A stretch of 15,254 bases of DNA from Clostridiaceae bacterium (GCA_904501875.1 CAJGCQ010000015.1:1-15254), one strand, 5' to 3'. Positions 1 to 8,204 are shown, counted from the stretch's first letter. Notes: generated by a model not told the origin, from the sequence alone. Made by a program: numbers and translations.

Positions 1-605
1 GCCTTAACCTTTTTAAAGGAAACACCCTCGGTCTGCATTTTGTCGGCAAGCTCCAATGTAAACTTATCCGCAAGGCGCTTTGTCTCGCCCTTGTTAAGCT
101 CATAGGGTCTGCATTGGTTGGTAATATTCATCAGCACATCGCCGTAGATAATCGCATAAAACAGGCGGTGTAAAAGGGGAACCGTAAGTTTAAAGCCTGA
201 ATGCTTTTCAAGTCCCGCAAAGTTAATGGAAATTACGGGAACAAAGCCGTAGCCTGCCTTTTCCAGCGCCTTTCTAAGCAAAAAAATATAATTAGATGCT
301 CTGCAACCGCCGCCCGTTTGGAAATAAATAAGAGCAGTTTTATTTACATCGTATTTCCCTGATTTAAGCGCATCAATAAACTGACCGATTACAAGGATTG
401 CGGGGTAGCAGGTATCGTTGTGAACATATTTAAGTCCCGTTTCGATTATTCTGTGACCCGTTGTTTCCAGCAGTTCAATATTATAGCCGTAGTTCTCAAA
501 TACCCGCATCATCATTTTAAAATGACGAGGAAGCATATTGGGCGCTAATATGGTGTAGGTTTTCCGCATTTCCTCGGTAAACTCCACATATTTACGCTCT
601 TCCAT
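1..605 (-). CDS. 2-hydroxyacyl-CoA dehydratase (HgdB-like) domain protein, C-terminus beyond window
   Basis: The first 201 codons of this gene are present and the rest lies beyond the left edge. The protein starts MEERKYVEFTEEM and carries Cys-containing motifs typical of the HgdA/HgdB dehydratase fold: NDTCYPA (Cys66), QTGGGCRAS (Cys101) and NQCRPYE (Cys165). In that family such cysteines hold a [4Fe-4S] cluster; that role is inferred here. No transmembrane segment or signal peptide is visible, so it is presumably cytoplasmic. Its ATG overlaps the end of the upstream activase-like gene by 14 bp in another frame. An AAAGGAG ribosome binding site lies 8 nt before the ATG, so translational coupling is likely. 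In many Clostridia I recall this segment as the C-terminal part of one ~1400-residue protein with the activase, so this is best viewed as the detached last domain. The substrate is unknown. Confidence 0.8.
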   Translation of the reverse strand, partial: MEERKYVEFTEEMRKTYTILAPNMLPRHFKMMMRVFENYGYNIELLETTGHRIIETGLKYVHNDTCYPAILVIGQFIDALKSGKYDVNKTALIYFQTGGGCRASNYIFLLRKALEKAGYGFVPVISINFAGLEKHSGFKLTVPLLHRLFYAIIYGDVLMNITNQCRPYELNKGETKRLADKFTLELADKMQTEGVSFKKVK

Positions 606-3552
606 TTTTTCCGCTCCTTTCGTCAAGCGCTCCTATAAGGGAACGGAGTCTTATCTTAACCGCACCTAAGTTTGTTATCTCGTCAATTTTAATCTGTGTA
701 TAATACTTATCTGCAACTTCGAGTATTGAACGCACCTCGTCGGTAGTAATAGCGTCCACTCCGCAGCCGAAGGAAACTAACTGGACAAGCTCGGTATCAC
801 TATGCTCGGCGGCATAGCGTGCGGCACGGTAAAGCCTTGCGTGGTAGGTCCATTGGTTTAAAACCTTTACAGGAAAGGGCTCGGCAAGGCGAAAAACGCT
901 GTCCTCGCTTACCACAACAAAACCGAGAGAATTTGCAAGTTTATCTATTCCGTGACCGATTTCTGCATCTATATGATAGGGTCTGCCCGCCAAAATCATA
1001 ATGCGTTTATTGTTTTTGCGTGCAAAGTCCAGGGCTTTTGCCCCCTCGTCCCTTACCGCCTGCATATATTTGTCATACTCATTAAGCCCGAAATCAACCG
1101 CTTTTTTAACCTGAGCCTTAGTAATTCCGTCAAAGAACTTTGCAAGGTAGTCATATAATTCCTTTGCAAGCTCTTTTTTATTGTTAATATTAAGGTAGGG
1201 ATATAAGAATTTAACCTTTGCCAGTTCATCTACATTACCCTTTAAAAGCTCTGAATAATATGCTACAACAGGGCAGTTGTAGTGATTATCGGTCATTTTT
1301 TCGTCCATATTGTAGGTAAGACAGGGGTAAAAAATCGCATCAGCGCCGTCTTCAATAAGAGCTTCAATGTGACCGTGCATTATCTTTGCAGGATAGCAGG
1401 CTGTATCTGACGGAATGGAAAACTGACCTTTTTCGTAGGTGCGCCGTGTTGACATAGGCGAAACCTTGACCTTAAAGCCTAATTTTGTGAAAATTCCGTG
1501 CCACAAGGGCAGTAATTCGTACATACCGAGTGCTAACGGTAAACCCACAGTTCCCCGACTTCCCTCTTCGGATTTTAAGGAGGTAAGATAATTCCGCTTA
1601 AATTCGTAAAGGTTAGGTAATGGCTCCTCTGTGACAGCTTTTCCAAGCCCCTTTTCGCACTGATTGCCCGAAATAAATTTCTTACCGTCTCCAAAGGAAT
1701 TTACGGTTAGTCTGCAATGATTGGTGCAACCCTGACAAACGGCGGATTTTGAGGTATGAGCGAAGCCTTTAAGAGTTTCGCTGTCGATTATATTCGATTC
1801 AGCGCACCTTTTAGAGTAAAGCGCCGCACCGTATGCACCCATAAGACCCGCAATGGAGGGGCGTATCACATTGTGACCTATTTCCCTTTCAAAGGCACGC
1901 AAAACTGCATCATTATAAAATGTGCCGCCTTGAACAACAATTTTTTCGCCGAGCTCATCGGCAGAAGAGGCACGGATAACCTTATAAAGTGCGTTTTTAA
2001 CAACACTTATTGAAAGTCCTGCCGAAATATCCTCAACAGATGCACCGTCCTTTTGCGACTGCTTAACCGAAGAATTCATAAATACGGTGCAACGGCTGCC
2101 CAAATCAACAGGAGCATTACCGTGAAGCCCCTTTTCGGCAAAGTCCTTGATGGAATAGCCCATAGCCTTTGCAAAGGTTTCAAGGAAGGAGCCGCAGCCC
2201 GAAGAGCAAGCCTCATTAAGCATAATGCTGTCAATAGCACCATTTCTTATCTTGAAGCACTTAATATCCTGACCGCCGATGTCGAGAATAAAGCTCACAT
2301 CAGGCTCAAAATATTTAGCTGCGGTATAGTGGGCAATTGTTTCAACAATGCCGTAATCAACAGAAAAGGCGTGCTTAATAAGCTCCTCACCGTAGCCTGT
2401 AACGGCAGAGCCTGAGATTGCAATTTCATCGCCTAAAAGCTTATATATTTCGGTTAACTGTTCCCTTACAATCTCGACAGGATTACCTTGATTGGAGGCG
2501 TAATAGGAGTATAAAATTTCGTTATTTTCGGTTAAAAGGCATAGCTTTGTGGTGGTAGAGCCGCAGTCTATTCCGAGATAGGCTTTGCCTTTATATTCGG
2601 CAATATCTGTGTTTTTAACCGCCGATTTTGCGTGTCTGTCGACAAACTCTTTGTACTCATCAACATTTGCAAAAAGCGGCATTAGTCTCCCCTTGCCCGA
2701 AGATACAGAGCCCGCATTTTCAACAGCAGTTATAAGAGAATCTATGGTATATGTATCCTGCTGTTTTTCGGCAAAATATGATGCGCCCAATGCCACGGCG
2801 TAACGGCCGTACTCGGGGAATATTGCGTGCTCGTCATCAAGATTTAAAGTTCTCTTAAAACAAAGCCCCAACCCTTTGCAGTAATAAAGCGGGCCGCCCA
2901 AAAAAAGCACCTTGCCCTCAATCTTTTTGCCTTGAGCAAGGCCGGCAATGGTCTGATTAACTACCGCCTGATAAATACTTGCGGCAACATCCTCTTTGCG
3001 TGCCCCTTGATTTAAAAGTGGCTGAATATCTGTCTTAGCAAAAACACCGCAACGGGAAGCTATAGGATATAGTCTTCCTGCATCGAGACTCAATGTATCA
3101 AGTTCGTCAACCGTTATATTAAGCAGAGTTGCCATTTGGTCGATAAATGCACCTGTGCCGCCCGCACAGCTACCGTTCATGCGTTCGTCAAGTCCGCCGT
3201 CAAAGAAGATTATCTTTGCGTCCTCGCCGCCTAATTCTATTACGCAAGAGGTGTCCGGCTCTTTAAGCATTACAACCTCACCAGTTGCGAAAACCTCTTG
3301 AATAAAGGGAATCTCAGCCGCCTCGGCAAGACCTAAGCCCGCCGAGCCTGAAACAGCGGCGGCAATCTTGCTGTCCCCTGTAATTGCGCTTATGAGCCGT
3401 AGCAATTCAGCGGTTTTTTCACGCACCTGTGAAAAGTGGCGCTCGTAACGCTCAAAAAGCACCTCTTCCCTTTTGCGAAGTACAATTTTCGCCGTGGTTG
3501 AGCCAATATCAATACCAAGGGAATACTCAGCCACCGTGCTTTCATTACCCAT
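592..3552 (-). CDS. Acyl-CoA dehydratase activase-like protein with two ASKHA ATPase domains and a DUF2229-type domain
   Basis: The protein has two consecutive BcrAD/BadFG/HgdC-type ATPase domains (about residues 12-265 and 326-585, counted from the upstream ATG at 3558). They are recognised by GIDIGSTTAK and GIDCGSTTTK phosphate-binding loops, ELGGEDAK and DIGGQDIK, and SCAGGTGAF and SSGCGSF. Cys131/Cys170 and Cys451/Cys490 have the same 39-residue spacing as the cluster cysteines I recall for HgdC, the ATP-driven reductase of 2-hydroxyglutaryl-CoA dehydratase. A small Cys cluster follows (C608, C611, C615, C634), then a DUF2229/dehydratase-like domain with DTACYPAKI (Cys721). Known relatives pass an electron to a dehydratase upon ATP hydrolysis; the role of this long family (E. 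coli YjiL-like) is not settled. I chose the ATG at 3552 because GAGG at 3561-3564 is 8 nt from it but only 2 nt from the ATG at 3558. The start at 3552 gives 986 residues. The next gene overlaps by 14 bp. Confidence 0.85.
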   Translation of the reverse strand: MGNESTVAEYSLGIDIGSTTAKIVLRKREEVLFERYERHFSQVREKTAELLRLISAITGDSKIAAAVSGSAGLGLAEAAEIPFIQEVFATGEVVMLKEPDTSCVIELGGEDAKIIFFDGGLDERMNGSCAGGTGAFIDQMATLLNITVDELDTLSLDAGRLYPIASRCGVFAKTDIQPLLNQGARKEDVAASIYQAVVNQTIAGLAQGKKIEGKVLFLGGPLYYCKGLGLCFKRTLNLDDEHAIFPEYGRYAVALGASYFAEKQQDTYTIDSLITAVENAGSVSSGKGRLMPLFANVDEYKEFVDRHAKSAVKNTDIAEYKGKAYLGIDCGSTTTKLCLLTENNEILYSYYASNQGNPVEIVREQLTEIYKLLGDEIAISGSAVTGYGEELIKHAFSVDYGIVETIAHYTAAKYFEPDVSFILDIGGQDIKCFKIRNGAIDSIMLNEACSSGCGSFLETFAKAMGYSIKDFAEKGLHGNAPVDLGSRCTVFMNSSVKQSQKDGASVEDISAGLSISVVKNALYKVIRASSADELGEKIVVQGGTFYNDAVLRAFEREIGHNVIRPSIAGLMGAYGAALYSKRCAESNIIDSETLKGFAHTSKSAVCQGCTNHCRLTVNSFGDGKKFISGNQCEKGLGKAVTEEPLPNLYEFKRNYLTSLKSEEGSRGTVGLPLALGMYELLPLWHGIFTKLGFKVKVSPMSTRRTYEKGQFSIPSDTACYPAKIMHGHIEALIEDGADAIFYPCLTYNMDEKMTDNHYNCPVVAYYSELLKGNVDELAKVKFLYPYLNINNKKELAKELYDYLAKFFDGITKAQVKKAVDFGLNEYDKYMQAVRDEGAKALDFARKNNKRIMILAGRPYHIDAEIGHGIDKLANSLGFVVVSEDSVFRLAEPFPVKVLNQWTYHARLYRAARYAAEHSDTELVQLVSFGCGVDAITTDEVRSILEVADKYYTQIKIDEITNLGAVKIRLRSLIGALDERSGKNGRA
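614..620 (-). promoter_or_regulatory. Ribosome binding site of the split dehydratase gene
   Basis: AAAGGAG on the minus strand, 8 nt upstream of the ATG at 605 and inside the 3' end of the preceding activase-like gene. Its quality and spacing argue that the downstream ORF is separately translated rather than being just the tail of a frameshifted gene. Confidence 0.6.
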
Positions 3553-3560
3553 ATTCATAA

Positions 3561-3564
3561 CCTC
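3561..3564 (-). promoter_or_regulatory. Ribosome binding site deciding the activase start
   Basis: GAGG on the minus strand. Its distance is 8 nt to the ATG at 3552 and 2 nt to the ATG at 3558, which favours the former as the real start. Confidence 0.5.
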
Positions 3565-3586
3565 ATAATCTGAAAATAATAAGAGA

Positions 3587-3592
3587 ATTGTA
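3587..3592 (-). promoter_or_regulatory. Possible extended -10 promoter of the activase gene
   Basis: TACAAT preceded by TGA on the minus strand, an extended -10 arrangement. The hexamer 17 bp further upstream (TAGATT) is a poor -35. The predicted start near 3580 would give a short leader of about 28 nt. No clear terminator separates the upstream cyclophilin gene, so readthrough is also possible. Confidence 0.35.
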
Positions 3593-3651
3593 TCACAAAG
3601 ATGTTAACAAATCTACATAGATATACATTTCCTATAAAATAAAAGGATCGA

Positions 3652-4248
3652 TTATAAGGCTTGAACATCAATAGAAGTAATGATTACATCATCACAGGGT
3701 ACATCGTTTACGGTCTTAACAGCCGCTATGTTATCTACTATATCCATTCCCTCAAATACCTGACCGAATACAGTGTGGCGAAAATCAAGCCATGGTGTGC
3801 CGCCTAACTCCCTGTAAGCCTCTATAATATCAGAGGGAAAGCCGCTGTCTGTAAGCTCCTCCATCTGTTCGAGCATATTAACAGGTGCAACGCTTGCCTG
3901 AACGATAAAGAACTGACTGCCGTTGGTGTTAGGCCCTGCGTTCGCCATAGAAAGGGCACCGCGAAGATTGTGAAGCTCTACATCAAACTCGTCCTCAAAC
4001 TTGCCGCCCCAAATGGATTCGCCGCCGATACCTGTACCTAAAGGGTCGCCGCCCTGAATCATAAAATCCTTAATAACACGGTGGAATTTAAGACCGTTAT
4101 AATAGCCGTTTTTTGCGTGGGTTATAAAGTTTTCGGCGGTTTTAGGGGTCTTATCGGGAAAGAGTTTTATCTTAATATCTCCCATATTCGTGTGCATAAC
4201 TGCAACGATATCTCCTGTTTTTGGGGTTTTAAGCTGTAAAGCGTTCAT
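3652..4248 (-). CDS. Peptidyl-prolyl cis-trans isomerase, cyclophilin type
   Basis: A 198-residue cytoplasmic cyclophilin that isomerises Xaa-Pro bonds and helps protein folding. There is no signal peptide. The catalytic core is clear: FHRVIKDFMIQGGDP (Arg57, Phe62, Met63, Gln65), MANAGPNTNGSQFFI (residues 101-115) and PWLDFRHTVFGQV (Trp153, Leu154, His158). These match the active-site and cyclosporin-contact residues of human cyclophilin A, including the Trp that many bacterial enzymes lack. A segment of about 35 residues between SQFFI and PWLD (118-150) is longer than in the eukaryotic enzyme, as is common in Firmicutes homologues. The ATG at 4248 has AGGAG upstream. The gene is divergent from nrdR and their promoters overlap. 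It ends 99 bp before the activase-like gene on the same strand. Confidence 0.93.
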   Translation of the reverse strand: MNALQLKTPKTGDIVAVMHTNMGDIKIKLFPDKTPKTAENFITHAKNGYYNGLKFHRVIKDFMIQGGDPLGTGIGGESIWGGKFEDEFDVELHNLRGALSMANAGPNTNGSQFFIVQASVAPVNMLEQMEELTDSGFPSDIIEAYRELGGTPWLDFRHTVFGQVFEGMDIVDNIAAVKTVNDVPCDDVIITSIDVQAL

Positions 4249-4299
4249 AAATTTTCTCCTTAAATAATGTGTTAATTGGCTATTTGCCTTATTTTATGC

Positions 4300-4328
4300 T
4301 TGTATTTTACCACCATATATAGTATAAT
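4300..4328 (+). promoter_or_regulatory. Promoter of the nrdR-gltX-glnS-nif3 operon
   Basis: TTGTAT (4300-4305), a 17-bp spacer, and a perfect TATAAT (4323-4328). The predicted start near 4335 leaves a leader of about 42 nt before the nrdR ATG, which has AAAGGAG upstream. No other promoter is evident in the 3-18 bp gaps of the run downstream. Confidence 0.6.
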
Positions 4329-4332
4329 ACAA
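4304..4332 (-). promoter_or_regulatory. Promoter of the cyclophilin gene
   Basis: On the minus strand TTGTAT (4327-4332), a 17-bp spacer, then TAAAAT (4304-4309). The predicted start near 4297 gives a leader of about 48 nt. It overlaps the opposing nrdR promoter almost completely, so the two cannot be bound by polymerase at once. Confidence 0.55.
4310..4325. promoter_or_regulatory. Candidate NrdR box (operator)
   Basis: CCACCATATATAGTAT matches the NrdR-box consensus acaCwAtATaTwGtgt, as I recall it, at 13 of 16 positions including all six strongly conserved ones. It lies between the -35 and -10 elements of both divergent promoters. A degenerate copy of the core (AATATAT) starts 29 bp downstream at about 4343; a usual second box would be about 31-32 bp away, so that one is doubtful. 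Confidence 0.55.
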
Positions 4333-4376
4333 GTACTTTTTGAATATATGTAATTACTTTTAAAGGAGCAACAGTT

Positions 4377-4832
4377 ATGAAATGTCCTTTTTGCGGATTT
4401 GAAGAAAGTAAGGTAATTGATTCGAGACCTACCGACGAGGGTCAGCGTATACGCCGACGCCGTGAGTGTCTCAGCTGCGGAAAACGCTTTACCACCTACG
4501 AAATAATAGAAAGTCTTCCAATTATTGTTATTAAAAAGGATAAATCACGGGAAACATTTAATAGGGACAAGCTTATGACAGGACTTCTCCGTGCCTGCGA
4601 GAAGCGTCCGGTATCAATAGATATGCTTGACAATATGATTGACGAAATTGAAACCGTACTCCAAAACTCCCTTGACCGTGAGGTTAGCAGTGAAAAAATC
4701 GGTGAGCTTGTTATGGAAAAACTAAAGGCAATAGACGAGGTTGCCTATGTTCGCTTTGCCTCGGTTTACCGCCAGTTTAAGGACATTAACACCTTTATGC
4801 AGGAGCTCAATAAGCTTTTGGAAAACAACTGA
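4377..4832 (+). CDS. nrdR: Transcriptional repressor NrdR
   Basis: A 151-residue protein of the usual NrdR length. It begins with a zinc ribbon (MKCPFCG, Cys3/Cys6, and CLSCGKRF, Cys31/Cys34), followed by the basic stretch RIRRRREC typical of its DNA-binding part. An ATP-cone domain occupies about residues 47-139. In the family, NrdR senses ATP/dATP through the cone and represses ribonucleotide reductase genes at NrdR boxes. No nrd gene is in this window, but a good NrdR box sits in its own promoter, so autoregulation is inferred. It is the first gene of a run with gltX, which starts 18 bp downstream. Confidence 0.96.
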   Translation: MKCPFCGFEESKVIDSRPTDEGQRIRRRRECLSCGKRFTTYEIIESLPIIVIKKDKSRETFNRDKLMTGLLRACEKRPVSIDMLDNMIDEIETVLQNSLDREVSSEKIGELVMEKLKAIDEVAYVRFASVYRQFKDINTFMQELNKLLENN

Positions 4833-4850
4833 TTTTCTTAGGAGAGAACA

Positions 4851-6503
4851 ATGAACGATTTTGAGAGAATGGCGGAGCTTTTACTCCCTGACATTGACAA
4901 AACCCCCGATTATTACGAGCAAATTTATAAGCCCCGCACCCTGCCTGAGGGAGCAAGGGTTACAAGAATAGCTCCCAGCCCTACAGGATATTTGCACTTA
5001 GGCACTCTTTTCGCCGCCCTTGTAAACCGCATTACCGCAACCTCTACGGGTGGGGTATTTTACACAAGAATTGAGGACACCGACAAAAAGCGTGAAATTG
5101 AGGGTGGAATAGAGGATATCATTTCCGGTCTTGACCGATTTGGGATAAAGATTGATGAGGGCTTTATCGCCGCTGATAAGCAATCGGGCGAGTACGGACC
5201 TTATAAGCAGAGTGAGCGTGCCGAAATTTACCGGACCTACGCAAAGTCACTTATTAAACAGGGTCTTGCCTATCCCTGCTTCTGCACCGCCGAGGAATTA
5301 GACGAGGTACGCAAAATTCAAGAGGAGCAAAAGGAGCGCACAGGCTATCACGGTAAATGGGCTAAGCACCGTACCATTACCTTTGACGAAGCAAAAGCTT
5401 TAATTGACGAGGGTAATCCCTATGTAGTCCGCCTAAAGTCCCCCGGAAGCGAAGAAAACAGAATAGTTTTTGACGATACGGTAAAGGGCAAGATTGAAAT
5501 GCCCGAAAACGATGAGGATTTTGTTATTTTAAAGTCAGACGGAATACCTACTTATCATTTTGCCCATGCGGTGGACGACCACCTTATGCACACCACCCAT
5601 GTTCTGCGGGGTGATGAATGGATTTCCTCTGTTCCCAAGCACATTCAGCTGTTTAAGCTCTTAGGCTTTAAACCGCCTAAATACGGGCATATCTCCCCTA
5701 TTATGAAGCTTGATAACGGAGCAAAGCGCAAGATTTCCAAGCGCAAGGACCCCGAGGCGGCGGTGCACTTCTTTGCAAGCGAGGGGTATGACAGCGAAAG
5801 CGTTATAGAATATCTGATGACGATAGCCGCCTCCGATTTCGAGGACTGGCGCAGAGCTAACCCTGATAAAGCTTACAAGGAATTCAAATTCAATTTGAAA
5901 AAAATGAGCGTTTCGGGCGCACTCTTTGATTCGGACAAGCTTAATGATGTATCAAAAACCGTCATTTCAAAGCTTGACAGTAAGACAGTTTATATAAAGC
6001 TTACCGATTGGGCAAAGGAATTTGACCCTGAGTTTTACGAGATTTTAACCGAAACCCCCGATTACACAAGGGCTATGCTTTCTATAGACCGTGATGTGCC
6101 TAAGCCCCGAAAGGATATTGCTAAGTGGAGTGAGGCAAAGGATTATTTTTCATACTTCTTTGATAAGCTCTACATCCCCGATTTCACCTTGCCCGAAAAT
6201 ATCTCTTCTGCGGATGCGGCAGAGTTTCTTAAATCGTACAAATCGGTTTACAATGTATCTGATGACCGACAGCAGTGGTTTGACAGAATAAAGCAAATCG
6301 CACCCGAAATAGGCTTTGCCGCTGAAACAAAGCAGTACAAAGCCGACCCTGACAACTTCAAGGGTCATGCGGGCGATTTAAGCACGGTACTGCGGATTGC
6401 AATAACAGGCAGGCGCAACACCCCCGACCTTTGCAGTATTATGCAGGTATTAGGTTATGACACCTGCATTTCCCGCATTGATGCGGCGATTAATTCATTA
6501 TGA
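4851..6503 (+). CDS. gltX: Glutamyl-tRNA synthetase
   Basis: A class I aminoacyl-tRNA synthetase that charges tRNA-Glu with glutamate. The Rossmann-fold signature RIAPSPTGYLHLGT (residues 39-52) contains the HIGH-type motif, and KRKISKRKD (292-300) is the KMSKS loop. Thus both ATP-binding elements are intact. GDEWISSVPKH (254-264) is also typical of the family. The C-terminal ~200 residues form the less conserved anticodon-binding region. At 550 residues it is longer than the ~470-490 of many bacterial GluRS but agrees with the ~550-residue form I know from Clostridium. An AGGAGA ribosome binding site precedes the ATG. It is followed 12 bp later by the glutaminyl enzyme, so the product should be discriminating (tRNA-Glu only); that is inference. 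Confidence 0.93.
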   Translation: MNDFERMAELLLPDIDKTPDYYEQIYKPRTLPEGARVTRIAPSPTGYLHLGTLFAALVNRITATSTGGVFYTRIEDTDKKREIEGGIEDIISGLDRFGIKIDEGFIAADKQSGEYGPYKQSERAEIYRTYAKSLIKQGLAYPCFCTAEELDEVRKIQEEQKERTGYHGKWAKHRTITFDEAKALIDEGNPYVVRLKSPGSEENRIVFDDTVKGKIEMPENDEDFVILKSDGIPTYHFAHAVDDHLMHTTHVLRGDEWISSVPKHIQLFKLLGFKPPKYGHISPIMKLDNGAKRKISKRKDPEAAVHFFASEGYDSESVIEYLMTIAASDFEDWRRANPDKAYKEFKFNLKKMSVSGALFDSDKLNDVSKTVISKLDSKTVYIKLTDWAKEFDPEFYEILTETPDYTRAMLSIDRDVPKPRKDIAKWSEAKDYFSYFFDKLYIPDFTLPENISSADAAEFLKSYKSVYNVSDDRQQWFDRIKQIAPEIGFAAETKQYKADPDNFKGHAGDLSTVLRIAITGRRNTPDLCSIMQVLGYDTCISRIDAAINSL

Positions 6504-6515
6504 GGAGACTTTAAT

Positions 6516-8201
6516 ATGTCAGACACAATTAAAACCGAGGAAACTGCTGCCCCCTCGAATTTTATACACGATTTTATAGACGAGGATTTAAACGAAGGGG
6601 TTTATACCCATGTTCAAACCCGTTTTCCGCCCGAGCCTAACGGATATTTGCATATAGGCCACGCCAAGGCGATTACCATAGATTTCGCCACTGCCGAGAA
6701 ATACGGCGGCAAGTGCAATCTTCGCTTTGACGATACCAACCCCGTAAAAGAGGATGTTGAGTATATAGAGGCTATCAAAGAAGATATAAAATGGCTCGGT
6801 TTCCATTGGGACAATGTATATTTTGCTTCTGATTACTTTGATTTTCTTTACGAATGTGCCTTAAAGCTTATCGACAAAGGTCTTGCCTATGTTGACGAAA
6901 GCAGTCCGGACGAAATCCGTGAAATGCGGGGCACACTTACCGAAGCGGGCAAGGAAAGCCCATACAGAAACCGCCCTATAGAAGAAACCAAGGACCTTTT
7001 CCGCCGTATGACCGAGGGCGAATTTGACAACGGCGCTATGGTATTAAGGGCTAAAATCGATATGTCCTCTTCAAACCTTAATATGCGTGACCCGATTATC
7101 TACCGCATTATGAAGGCGACCCACCACCGCACGGGGGACAAGTGGTGCGTTTATCCCATGTACGATTTTGCCCACCCGCTAAGCGACGCTAAAGAAGGCG
7201 TCACCCACTCCCTTTGCTCCCTTGAGTTTGAAAACCACCGCCCGCTTTACAACTGGTTTTTAGAGATGTTGGGTATTCCCACCCCGCCCCGTCAGATTGA
7301 GTTTGCACGAATGAATGTAAACTACACACTTACAAGTAAGCGCAAGTGCCTAAAGCTTGTAAACGACGGTCTTGTTTCGGGCTGGGACGACCCGAGGATG
7401 GCTACAATCTGCGGTATGAGACGGCGCGGCTACCCCGCAAAGGCAATCCGTGATTTTGTTGAAAAAATCGGGGTTTCAAAGGCATACAGCGTAATTGATT
7501 ACGCCCTGCTCGAGTCCTGTGTGCGGGATTACTTAAATGAGAATGCCCAGCGTGCTATGGCGGTTTTGCGCCCCCTTAAGGTCATAATTGACAATTACCC
7601 TGAGGGTAAAACCGAGGAAATCCCCGTTGATATTAACCCTGCAAAGCCCGAGCTCGGCAAGCGTTCTGTAACCTTTTCCAAGGAAATATTTATTGAGCAG
7701 GACGACTTTATGTTAGACCCTCCGGGAAAATATTTCCGTCTCTGCCCCACAAAGGAAGTACGCCTGAAGGGCGCATATTACATTAAATATGCTTCACATG
7801 AAATTGATGGAAACGGCAACATAACCGCTGTACACTGCACTTATGACCCCGAAAGCTTCGGCGGCGAAACACCTGACGGCAGAAAGGTTAAGGGTACGCT
7901 TCATTGGGTAAACGCCGAAGACTGCTTTGATTGCGAGGTTAGGCTTTATGACCGCCTTTTCAATGTTCCCAATCCCAGCGATGAAGAGGGCGTTTCCTCC
8001 TTTGCGGATAATCTTAACCCCGATTCACTTACCGTCCTTAAAGGCTGTAAGCTTGATAATTCCCTTAAAGGCGTTAAGGCGGGCGAAACCTTCCAGTTTA
8101 TGAGACAGGGCTATTTCTGCGTAGACCCTGACAGCAACGAGGGAAAAACCGTCTTTAACCGCACGGTTGCCCTTAAGGACTCATTTGCGAAAAAGGCATA
8201 A
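6516..8201 (+). CDS. glnS: Glutaminyl-tRNA synthetase
   Basis: A class I synthetase that attaches glutamine directly to tRNA-Gln. TRFPPEPNGYLHIGHAKA (35-52) has the perfect HIGH motif and the PPEPNG signature that separates GlnRS from bacterial GluRS. LTSKRKC (272-278) is the KMSKS equivalent. The C-terminal half (about 350-561) has the two-barrel anticodon-binding region of GlnRS, with EIFIEQDDF and LRPLKVII as recognisable family segments. The length of 561 matches E. coli-type GlnRS. Most Firmicutes make Gln-tRNA by GatCAB amidation instead, although some Clostridia do carry glnS. Its ribosome binding site GAGGAG overlaps the gltX stop codon, which indicates co-translation with gltX. Confidence 0.95.
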   Translation: MSDTIKTEETAAPSNFIHDFIDEDLNEGVYTHVQTRFPPEPNGYLHIGHAKAITIDFATAEKYGGKCNLRFDDTNPVKEDVEYIEAIKEDIKWLGFHWDNVYFASDYFDFLYECALKLIDKGLAYVDESSPDEIREMRGTLTEAGKESPYRNRPIEETKDLFRRMTEGEFDNGAMVLRAKIDMSSSNLNMRDPIIYRIMKATHHRTGDKWCVYPMYDFAHPLSDAKEGVTHSLCSLEFENHRPLYNWFLEMLGIPTPPRQIEFARMNVNYTLTSKRKCLKLVNDGLVSGWDDPRMATICGMRRRGYPAKAIRDFVEKIGVSKAYSVIDYALLESCVRDYLNENAQRAMAVLRPLKVIIDNYPEGKTEEIPVDINPAKPELGKRSVTFSKEIFIEQDDFMLDPPGKYFRLCPTKEVRLKGAYYIKYASHEIDGNGNITAVHCTYDPESFGGETPDGRKVKGTLHWVNAEDCFDCEVRLYDRLFNVPNPSDEEGVSSFADNLNPDSLTVLKGCKLDNSLKGVKAGETFQFMRQGYFCVDPDSNEGKTVFNRTVALKDSFAKKA

Positions 8202-8204
8202 GCT

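Noticed and set aside
2053..2415. 120-codon open frame antisense to the activase-like gene
   Set aside because: It is a shadow of the real minus-strand gene, whose motifs are intact across the same stretch.
3613..3624. ATCTA-CA-TAGAT palindrome between the cyclophilin and activase genes as a terminator
   Set aside because: The stem is 5 bp, AT-rich, has a 2-nt loop and no following U-tract.
5883..5899. 17-bp palindrome TTCAAATT-C-AATTTGAA in gltX
   Set aside because: It is short, AT-rich and encodes normal Lys/Phe/Asn codons; chance is a sufficient explanation.
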